A DNA stretch of 20,263 nucleotides, from the NCBI GenBank assembly GCA_900549885.1, contig URQA01000033.1, positions 1 through 20,263 of the forward strand, given 5' to 3'. Of the stretch, positions 15,282-20,263 are shown piece after piece. A program made the position numbers and the translations under genes. The first letter of the stretch is position 1; each line of letters starts with the position of its first letter. The stretch comes from an uncultured Eubacteriales bacterium. GTDB taxonomy: Bacteria; Bacillota; Clostridia; Oscillospirales; Oscillospiraceae. The notes under the pieces are model-generated. The model ran no database searches and was not told the DNA's origin. It was given only the letters and a program-made list of their open reading frames with translations.

Positions 15282-15404
15282 ATGTGGAGATATTTTCTCA
15301 AACAGGGGGCGTGGAGGCTGGTGTGCCTGGCAGCGGCCGTGGTGCTTCTGTGCGCCCTGTTTGCCCTGATGCCGCTGGACCCGGTGTATATCCCCTTGGC
15401 CTGA
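15282..15404 (+). CDS. 40-residue single-span membrane protein between V-ATPase subunits B and D
   Basis: The reading frame begins MWRYFLKQGAWRL and contains one hydrophobic helix (about residues 13-30, VCLAAAVVLLCALFALM). It ends with a short tail, PLDPVYIPLA. A good Shine-Dalgarno sequence, CGGAGGAAG (15268-15276), precedes the ATG by five bases. It fills almost the whole gap between subunits B and D, and the basic N terminus predicts that it stays cytoplasmic. No V-ATPase subunit of known type has this sequence. It could be a small accessory or regulatory protein of the complex, or an unrelated peptide. It is supported by its ribosome site, codon use like its neighbours and position; the function is unknown. 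Confidence 0.6.
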   Translation: MWRYFLKQGAWRLVCLAAAVVLLCALFALMPLDPVYIPLA

Positions 15405-15443
15405 CACGGCGGGCCGCCTGACCAAAAAGCGAGGTGAACTGCA

Positions 15444-16157
15444 ATGGCAGTGACTGTGACCAATCCCACCCGGATGGAGCTGACCCGGCTCAAGGGCAAG
15501 CTCAAGACCGCCCAGCGGGGACACAAGCTGCTCAAGGACAAGCGGGACGAGTTGATGAAGCAGTTCCTGGACACGGTCCGGGAGGTGCGTACCCTCCGCG
15601 CCCAGGTGGAAGAGGAGCTGATGCGGGTGCACAGCTCTTTCACCGTGGCTTCCGCCCTGATGAGCGGCAAGGCTTTGGAGCAGGCCCTCATGTACCCCAA
15701 GCAGGGTGTGGAGCTGGACATGACCTTCCGCAATGTCATGAGCGTCAACGTGCCCATCTACCATTACAAGACCCGAACCGACGACGCGGGGGATATCTTC
15801 CCCTATGGCTTTGCCGCCACCTCCGGTGAGCTGGACGGCGCCGTGGCCGCTCTGGGCGAGGTGTTCCAATCGATGCTCCAGCTGGCCCAGATCGAAAAGA
15901 CCGCCCAGCTTATGGCAGAAGAGATCGAAAAGACCCGCCGCCGGGTGAACGCCTTGGAATATGTAGTCATTCCCCAGACAGAGGAGGCCATCCGGTATAT
16001 CTCCATGAAGCTGGACGAGAATGACCGGGCCACCACCACCCGCCTGATGAAGGTCAAGGATATGCTTCTGAAGGAAGCTATCGAGGACCGGAGAGCGGAA
16101 GACGCTAGAGCCGCAAGGGTTTTCGGTTCTTCCGGTGAAGCGCCCCAGCAGGTTTAA
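15444..16157 (+). CDS. ntpD: V-type ATPase subunit D (central shaft)
   Basis: This 237-residue coiled-coil subunit forms the rotating shaft inside the A3B3 head. The N-terminal helix has the hallmark NPTRMELTRLKGKL followed by RGHKLLKDKRDELM (about residues 6-37). The C-terminal helix has RRRVNALEYVVIP (about 165-177), also strongly conserved. It is a little longer than the usual 205-215 residues, with a charged and Gly/Pro-containing C-terminal tail. The ATG at 15444 is preceded by GCGAGGTGAA. It is the last gene of the operon, followed by the terminator at 16206-16249. Confidence 0.96.
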   Translation: MAVTVTNPTRMELTRLKGKLKTAQRGHKLLKDKRDELMKQFLDTVREVRTLRAQVEEELMRVHSSFTVASALMSGKALEQALMYPKQGVELDMTFRNVMSVNVPIYHYKTRTDDAGDIFPYGFAATSGELDGAVAALGEVFQSMLQLAQIEKTAQLMAEEIEKTRRRVNALEYVVIPQTEEAIRYISMKLDENDRATTTRLMKVKDMLLKEAIEDRRAEDARAARVFGSSGEAPQQV

Positions 16158-16205
16158 GGGCGGTTTTACCGCAATTTTACCGCTTCTACGATGGGACGAA
16201 AAAGG

Positions 16206-16249
16206 AACAGGCGGTATCCCATGGGACCACATGGGATACCGCCTGTTTT
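16206..16249 (+). terminator. Intrinsic terminator of the V-ATPase operon
   Basis: A perfect 18-bp stem joins 16206-16223 to 16230-16247 with a six-base loop (GGACCA), then runs into TTTTAATT. It also marks the change from GC-rich to AT-rich DNA. Confidence 0.88.
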
Positions 16250-16332
16250 AATTGCGAAAGTTTAAGAATTTTAGTGAGTTTAACTATTGCTACATTAAGA
16301 AGTTTGCGGTACCGTGGAGAAACATTAACCGC

Positions 16333-16361
16333 TTGCCATATAGAAGAGGCAATGGTAAAAT
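16333..16361 (+). promoter_or_regulatory. Promoter of the methyltransferase gene, with an inverted repeat
   Basis: TTGCCA (16333-16338) and TAAAAT (16356-16361) are separated by 17 bases. TTGCC and GGCAA (16347-16351 region) form an inverted repeat lying across the -35 element and spacer, a place where an autoregulating methyltransferase or a controller protein could bind. No controller gene is present, so autoregulation is a guess. Confidence 0.5.
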
Positions 16362-16397
16362 TAATAGCAATGTTAAAATAAGTGAGGATAGTGTAAT

Positions 16398-17663
16398 ATG
16401 CCCCTTTCTGCTGAACGAAAAATTTATATTCCACCCGATAATGATATATTGAGCGTAACTCCTCATCCTTTATTGGAACAAGACTTAAGCTTTAGAGGAG
16501 TAGATACACAATACTCTACACATAGTATTCATCCGTATGTTGCGGCAATAAATCCACCGCTAGTTTCCGAGCTAATAAAATATTTTGTCCCAACTGATGG
16601 AAGTATCCTTGATCCGTATTGTGGCGGTGGTGGTGTGTTGGTTGAGGGGATTATAAATAATAGACCTGTAAGTGGAAATGATATTAATCCACTAGCAGTT
16701 AGTATCTCTAAAGCAAAGACAACATATTTATCACAGGCAATTACTGAAAAGTATTTTCAAGTACTTCTAGATTTATATTCTGGTATGCAGGTTTCACAAG
16801 AAGAAATAAATGAATTGCCTCAGACCATCAAATACTGGTTCAAAGAATATATGTTGGAGCCCCTATTAAAAATTAAAAAATCAATTTCTTGCCTAGAAGA
16901 TCAGATAAAAGATGATATACAAGCCTCTGCAATTATTAATCTATATCAAGTTATTTTTTCAGCGACAATACGTGACGTCATGCTTACATACCGTGGAGAA
17001 GTAAGATTGAGAAAATTGCAAGGTCAAGATTTGCAAAAATTTAGCCCTCATATTTTAGAAGCACTAAAAAAACGGTCGGTATTAACATTTGAACGAGTTA
17101 ATAGTTTGCCGGTCGGAGCAAAAGCAGATGTTATTTTAGCGGATACTAAAATGATGCCTTATAAGGACAATGAATTTTCTACGATCATTTGTTCTCCTCC
17201 TTATGGTGACGATAAAAATGGGGTTGGATATTTCCAATTTTCAAGTAAAATGTTATATTTCCTTGGCTATGAAGATCTGAAAAAATATAAAAAAAAGTTT
17301 TTGGGGGGGGACAAGGAACATAAGATTATTCCACCATCTGCTAGCTTATCCAAATCATTAAAGAATGTATATGAACGAAATCAAGTTCACTTCCGTGAAG
17401 CAGTTGCATTTTATAATGATTATTATTTAGCTTTACAGGAAATGAAGCGAGTAACAACCGATAGAATTATTATTGTTGTAGGTAATCGAGTTCTTTCTAG
17501 AACTTTTTTTGATAATGCAAAAATAACAGTTGAGATGTTAGAGTATCTGGGAGTTAAATTAGATTACTATTTTCAGCGAGAATTACCTAAGAAACGGATT
17601 GCGAACCTAGGTGGAGATGGAGGAGGAGGAAATCTTGAACATATTTTAGTCTTTAAACATTAA
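16398..17663 (+). CDS. DNA methyltransferase of a type II restriction-modification system, probably N4-cytosine or N6-adenine
   Basis: The 421-residue protein has the S-adenosylmethionine-binding motif DPYCGGGG (72-79), followed by GNDINPLAVSISKAK (93-107). The catalytic motif SPPYGDD lies at 266-272. SPPY is typical of amino-methyltransferases that modify N4 of cytosine, and less often N6 of adenine. About 190 residues separate the two motifs, perhaps holding the target-recognition region. It ends with RANLGGDGGGGNLEHILVF-like residues (IANLGGDGGGGNLEHILVF). The ATG at 16398 has GAGG ten bases upstream. The gene is AT-rich, unlike the V-ATPase genes, and converges on the endonuclease gene. 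A run of eight G within it (17303-17310) is currently in frame. Confidence 0.85.
   Translation: MPLSAERKIYIPPDNDILSVTPHPLLEQDLSFRGVDTQYSTHSIHPYVAAINPPLVSELIKYFVPTDGSILDPYCGGGGVLVEGIINNRPVSGNDINPLAVSISKAKTTYLSQAITEKYFQVLLDLYSGMQVSQEEINELPQTIKYWFKEYMLEPLLKIKKSISCLEDQIKDDIQASAIINLYQVIFSATIRDVMLTYRGEVRLRKLQGQDLQKFSPHILEALKKRSVLTFERVNSLPVGAKADVILADTKMMPYKDNEFSTIICSPPYGDDKNGVGYFQFSSKMLYFLGYEDLKKYKKKFLGGDKEHKIIPPSASLSKSLKNVYERNQVHFREAVAFYNDYYLALQEMKRVTTDRIIIVVGNRVLSRTFFDNAKITVEMLEYLGVKLDYYFQRELPKKRIANLGGDGGGGNLEHILVFKH
17303..17310 (+). repeat. G8 homopolymer tract inside the methyltransferase gene
   Basis: Eight consecutive G lie in an otherwise A/T-rich stretch, preceded by A8 (17289-17296) and T5. 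The frame is open here, giving Leu-Gly-Gly-Asp. Gain or loss of one G would truncate the protein after about residue 305, past the catalytic motif but before the last quarter of the protein. Confidence 0.9.
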
Positions 17664-17669
17664 ACTTAG

Positions 17670-17711
17670 AACGGCAGCAGCTATTTCTTCGTGAAAATAG
17701 CTGCTGCCGTT
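17670..17711. terminator. Bidirectional terminator between the convergent methyltransferase and endonuclease genes
   Basis: A perfect 17-bp stem joins 17670-17686 to 17695-17711, closed by an eight-base loop. T-rich sequence follows in the plus direction (TTTATATTTAA, counting the stem's own Ts), and the other side reads TTCTAAG then TTTAATG in the minus direction. It can therefore end both transcripts, better on the plus strand. Confidence 0.82.
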
Positions 17712-17716
17712 TATAT

Positions 17717-18565
17717 TTAATTGGTCTCCTTGGTTATTATCTCAAAAAACTTGTCAGGCTTTCCATTTGGCTGTACCGTATAAATCATTTTTCCTGAGTA
17801 CGTTTCTGCCGGACTAGGAACGGTTCGCTTGTTTAGAGAAAAACACGCATTAAAGCTACCGTGTTCTTCTATATATTTGCGCTTATCAGTAGGAGCGTCG
17901 GGAGTACCTAGTTCGCCTTTGTTAATATAAGCTCTGGTTTCAGTAACAGTTTCAGAAAGAGGAAATGATTTTACATCTAGCGTAAATAAATAGGATAAGT
18001 ATCCGTGTTTCATCATTTCTGTGCTAGCGGGAACGTCATCAGATACTCGCTCAGCCAGGCTTGCTTTGACATGGATACCGCCAATAAGAGTTCCGTTGTT
18101 AATTTTAAGAGACTTACCATTGTAATCTTTAATGATAGCAATATCTAATTTGCTATCTCCAACTTTACCGGATATACCCATTAGATTAAACGCCTTTTTA
18201 GATTCATCTCTCGTTAGAGGGATCAAACGTAGCCCGTTATTTTTAAACATGGTATTGTAATAATCGGCCAAAAATAATTCAAAGGCATCTCCACTTGCTC
18301 GTTTCCAACTCTGACCTGGATCTTTGTATGGTTTTGTAGCCTTCAATTGCTCCATGTAAATCCGATAGACGACATGATGCCATAAATCGCTAGCATTTGC
18401 TTGAGGGGCTAATGATACAGCTAATTTAAATGCTTGGTAGATTACATCCCTGTTTTTTGCTTTAGGTAGTGAAAGTGATGATTTGAGCGCTGATTCAACT
18501 GTATTATAATTTGACTCTGAAAAATTTAAAATCTCAACATCTATTCCATTAATGTTAACGAACAT
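17717..18565 (-). CDS. Putative type II restriction endonuclease, possibly of the CCGG-recognising (BsaWI/Cfr10I-like) group
   Basis: The 282-residue protein looks like a PD-(D/E)XK nuclease. An N-terminal helix has GDAFELFLADYYN (92-104). A strand, SKLDIAII (138-145), supplies Asp141. The next core strand, GGIHVKASLAER (162-173), supplies Lys167, and a helix carries Glu183 in ASTEMMKHG. The K-[AW]-[ST]-[LI]...[ST]E layout recalls the CCGG family, where the usual glutamate is moved to the following helix (K-x13-E in NgoMIV and Cfr10I; here K-x15-E). Pairing with a converging methyltransferase is the strongest argument for the role. The start ATG (18563-18565) has GAGGTG upstream. The gene is AT-rich. 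The nuclease assignment is fairly likely; the specificity is speculative. Confidence 0.72.
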   Translation of the reverse strand: MFVNINGIDVEILNFSESNYNTVESALKSSLSLPKAKNRDVIYQAFKLAVSLAPQANASDLWHHVVYRIYMEQLKATKPYKDPGQSWKRASGDAFELFLADYYNTMFKNNGLRLIPLTRDESKKAFNLMGISGKVGDSKLDIAIIKDYNGKSLKINNGTLIGGIHVKASLAERVSDDVPASTEMMKHGYLSYLFTLDVKSFPLSETVTETRAYINKGELGTPDAPTDKRKYIEEHGSFNACFSLNKRTVPSPAETYSGKMIYTVQPNGKPDKFFEIITKETN

Positions 18566-18607
18566 GCATTATTCACCTCACACAACACAGTGATTTTAGA
18601 TATCTTC

Positions 18608-18635
18608 ATTATACAAAGCAAAAGAAAAAAATCAA
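18608..18635 (-). promoter_or_regulatory. Promoter of the restriction endonuclease gene
   Basis: On the minus strand TTGATT (18630-18635) and a perfect TATAAT (18608-18613) are 16 bases apart, with a T-rich spacer. The leader is about 35 nt. The endonuclease thus has its own promoter and does not depend on that of the methyltransferase. Confidence 0.68.
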
Positions 18636-18733
18636 GCAATATATTATGTGTAACCACACATTAAAAGCTTTGTTAAACATCGGAATAAGGCTGCTCACAT
18701 GCATGAGCGCTCCGAAAAGAGAAGGGGGAGTAA

Positions 18734-18796
18734 ATGAAACAATGCACGAGAAGGGGGGGCCGGAAGTTCCATATAATTTTTCCGGACGCTCCATAG
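18734..18796 (+). CDS. Possible 20-residue peptide upstream of the resolvase
   Basis: A short frame starts at ATG 18734, preceded by AGAAGGGGGAG, an excellent Shine-Dalgarno sequence, and reads MKQCTRRGGRKFHIIFPDAP before a stop. It is basic at the start and hydrophobic near the end. It could be a leader peptide or the broken start of a larger gene at the edge of the mobile element. Nothing else supports it. Confidence 0.25.
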   Translation: MKQCTRRGGRKFHIIFPDAP

Positions 18797-18907
18797 GGCC
18801 AAAAAGATGCTTGTTTGAAATGGGATACCTTTTCAGACGGCGCTTTATGGGACGGTTTTGGTGTTCTGCTTCATTTACAAAACTTTTTGAGATGGAGCGG
18901 TTGCAGT

Positions 18908-19567
18908 ATGAAAGTGGGATATGTGCGTACCAGTACCAGGGAGCAGAACACAGCCCGTCAGGATGTTCTCATGGAGAAGCTGGGAGTGGAGAAGGTCTAC
19001 ACAGACAAGTTGAGTGGCAAGAACACGGACAGACCAGAGTTGCAGAAGATGATGGATTTTGTGCGGGAGGGTGATGTGGTAGTCGTAGAGAGTTTCTCAC
19101 GCTTTGCCAGAAACCTCCGTGACCTGCTGGACTTGACAGAGACATTAGAGAGAAAAGGCGTTCAGTTTATCAGCCAGAAGGAGCGCATTGACACTAACGG
19201 CCCGGCAGGGCGGTTGATGTTGCAAATCTTCGGGGCATTGGCGGAGTTTGAGAGGGAGACTATCTTAGAACGTCAGGCGGAGGGGATCGCCGTTGCCAAA
19301 GCAAAGGGGTGTATGACTGGAAGGCCCAAGAAAGCGGTGGACACCTTTGAAGACGTTTACCGGGACTATGAGGACAAGAAGATAAGCGCCAGCGAGGGGG
19401 CTAGGAGGCTGGGGATTGCCCGGTCTACCTGGTATCGGAAAGTGAAAGAGTATGAGGCAGACGTGATACCTGGGTTTCAGGCAACACCGCCCATCTCACT
19501 AAACCAGGAGGGCACATTCCAGCTATTCCGTCAGCAGACACCAGAGAAACCCAGCGTTATAGTTTAG
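18908..19567 (+). CDS. Serine recombinase (resolvase/invertase family)
   Basis: This is a 219-residue site-specific recombinase of the small resolvase/invertase type, which cuts and rejoins DNA through a covalent phosphoserine link. The catalytic domain begins KVGYVRTSTREQN with Ser9 as nucleophile and Arg7 nearby. VESFSRFARNLRDLL supplies Arg65 and Arg68. GRLMLQIFGALAEFERETILERQAEG (about 101-126, quoted in part) is the dimer-interface helix. A hinge, GRPKK, leads to a helix-turn-helix (about 158-182, SASEGARRLGIARSTWYRKV in outline). A further 35 residues form a tail. The ATG at 18908 matches the family start and follows GGAG. All key residues are present, so it is probably active. It may serve a transposon, plasmid or phage-like element nearby. 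Confidence 0.93.
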   Translation: MKVGYVRTSTREQNTARQDVLMEKLGVEKVYTDKLSGKNTDRPELQKMMDFVREGDVVVVESFSRFARNLRDLLDLTETLERKGVQFISQKERIDTNGPAGRLMLQIFGALAEFERETILERQAEGIAVAKAKGCMTGRPKKAVDTFEDVYRDYEDKKISASEGARRLGIARSTWYRKVKEYEADVIPGFQATPPISLNQEGTFQLFRQQTPEKPSVIV

Positions 19568-19620
19568 TTGTGGTTGAGAGATAAGGGCTTAACCAAACAA
19601 AACTTTAAGGAGTGTGCGTT

Positions 19621-19923
19621 ATGGAAAAGAAGTTCATCATCAATCGGGTTGACCTAGGGCAGAGAGTGACAGGGTATAAGGTCTTTAATCCCGCTGTGAA
19701 CGGCGGCGAGGTCATCGGCATGACGGCCAAGCAGTTGGGAGAGGCAGTCAAGGCCGGGGAGGTGCTGGACGGAAACGGCGGGCTGGTGCTGGATACGGCC
19801 AGAGGGTTCAAGGCCATCATGGTTAAGACGGGCATTGGGACGTTGACTTCCACTGACCCATCAGCGGTGGCGAACCTGATGTACACCGTGTACAAGAGGG
19901 AGGGCGATAATTTTTCAAAGTGA
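19621..19923 (+). CDS. Small protein of unknown function, mobile-element cargo
   Basis: The 100-residue soluble protein starts MEKKFIINRVDLGQRVTGYK and contains MTAKQLGEAVKAGEVLDG (about residues 38-55) and RGFKAIMVKTGIGTL. No signal peptide or membrane span is visible. AAGGAG lies nine bases before the ATG, while an in-frame GTG at 19612 directly abuts it. Codon use is more GC-rich than in the restriction-modification genes. I do not recognise a family with confidence. Similar short proteins of unknown role are common next to recombinases in Clostridia mobile elements. Confidence 0.7.
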   Translation: MEKKFIINRVDLGQRVTGYKVFNPAVNGGEVIGMTAKQLGEAVKAGEVLDGNGGLVLDTARGFKAIMVKTGIGTLTSTDPSAVANLMYTVYKREGDNFSK

Positions 19924-19963
19924 TTTCCTCCCGGTTTGGCAGACAGACCTTCTGTGCGGATAG

Positions 19964-20077
19964 ATTAAAGCTCTCCTTGATGTCAATGGTGTGGTGTTGT
20001 ACGGCGGTGCTATCAAGTGTTCCTGGGAGATGGAGGACGAGGCCCCGGTCAAGGGCAAGGAGATAGCCAAAAAGTGA
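19964..20077 (+). pseudogene. Possible gene remnant ending in ...KGKEIAKK
   Basis: An open stretch of about 37 codons after a TAG at 19961 reads IKALLDVNGVVLYGGAIKCSWEM and continues to a stop at 20075-20077. It looks protein-like, but there is no ATG in frame at its beginning and no ribosome site. It may be the 3' piece of a truncated gene, or a short gene started at a GTG near 19988. Evidence is composition and residue pattern only. Confidence 0.25.
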
Positions 20078-20086
20078 AGAGGCAGA

Positions 20087-20118
20087 GCGCAGGCCACCCG
20101 GTGATGGGTGGCCTGCGC
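20087..20118 (+). repeat. Perfect 13-bp hairpin before the last gene
   Basis: GCGCAGGCCACCC (20087-20099) pairs with GGGTGGCCTGCGC (20106-20118) around a six-base loop, with CTACAAGAGG after it instead of a U tract. It begins ten bases after the stop of the remnant and ends 22 bases before the next start. It could be a poor terminator, a processing or stability element, or part of a recombination site. Confidence 0.6.
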
Positions 20119-20140
20119 CTACAAGAGGATGGTGCATACA

Positions 20141-20263
20141 ATGGAATTATTGGTTGTGCTGGTCATTGGATGCTGTGCCCTGTTGGTGGTGCTGGTGATT
20201 GGTTTAGTTGGGATCCTGGGGGTTCTGGGAGTGACCCAAAGGATTTTGGAGTTGGCTGTGGGT
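20141..20263 (+). CDS. Start of a small hydrophobic membrane protein, cut by window end
   Basis: Forty-one codons are visible: MELLVVLVIGCCALLVVLVIGLVG and onward in the same style, then a turn to VTQRILELAVG. The first 33 residues form one long transmembrane helix, or a signal anchor, with no charged residue after Glu2. AGAGGATGG lies upstream of the ATG. The end is outside the window. The size and character suit a small membrane protein or holin-like cargo of a mobile element, but nothing specific can be named. Confidence 0.6.
   Translation, partial: MELLVVLVIGCCALLVVLVIGLVGILGVLGVTQRILELAVG

Larger units (their letters stand above)
18566..18907. other. Boundary region between the endonuclease gene and the resolvase gene
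   Basis: These 340 bases hold the endonuclease promoter, the possible 20-residue peptide and a direct repeat GAGAAGGGGG (18719-18728 and 18748-18757). Composition changes here from AT-rich to mixed. No transposon end could be defined. The resolvase frame stays open upstream to about 18815, but its family start is at 18908. Confidence 0.5.

Noticed and set aside
16186..16434. 82-codon frame on the minus strand between the V-ATPase operon and the methyltransferase gene
   Set aside because: It runs through the perfect operon terminator and the methyltransferase promoter, and has no good ribosome site.
18646..19074. 142-codon plus-strand frame before and across the resolvase start
   Set aside because: Its second half overlaps the resolvase catalytic domain in another frame and it shows no family features.
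1..20263. CRISPR array, tRNA or rRNA genes
   Set aside because: No regularly spaced repeats, cloverleaf-like sequences or rRNA segments were noticed on either strand.

Overview
This looks like a chromosomal window from a GC-rich, spore-forming member of the Clostridia, probably an Oscillospiraceae relative of the Flavonifractor/Intestinimonas type. The evidence is the YaaL-BofA sporulation gene pair, a complete bacterial V-type ATPase operon in the Enterococcus/Clostridia gene order, strong purine-rich Shine-Dalgarno sites and very GC-rich third codon positions. The species is inferred from gene content, not established.

Layout. 1-1644 (minus): most of a divergent type IIA topoisomerase B subunit (ParE/GyrB type). 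1851-3593 (minus): a Na+/phosphate cotransporter with a C-terminal PhoU-like domain, preceded by an array of TTTAC repeats that resembles a Pho box. 3810-4309 (plus): yaaL-like and bofA-like genes, with a possible sigma-E promoter. 4428-6222 (plus): a membrane-anchored relative of a putative glycoside hydrolase family and a TIM-barrel protein, closed by a strong terminator. 6558-16249 (plus): the V-ATPase operon, with a sigma-A-like promoter in front and an 18-bp-stem terminator behind. 16250 to about 18650: visibly AT-rich, foreign-looking DNA with a convergent methyltransferase and restriction-endonuclease pair. 18908 to the end: a serine resolvase, a small conserved-looking protein of unknown function, a possible gene remnant and the start of a small membrane protein, which look like mobile-element cargo.

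How the genes work together. The V-ATPase genes are stalk (G/H), a/I, c/K, E, C/d, F, A, B, D. The c subunit carries every residue known to bind Na+ in E. hirae NtpK, so the complex is predicted to move Na+ rather than H+. Two extra genes sit inside the operon: a GNAT acetyltransferase overlapping both its neighbours between F and A, and a 40-residue single-span membrane protein between B and D. The phosphate transporter upstream is also probably Na+-coupled. The restriction-modification pair shares one bidirectional terminator; the endonuclease has a D...K...E arrangement reminiscent of CCGG-recognising enzymes, and the methyltransferase gene contains a G8 tract that could allow on/off switching. 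No rRNA, tRNA or CRISPR array was seen.
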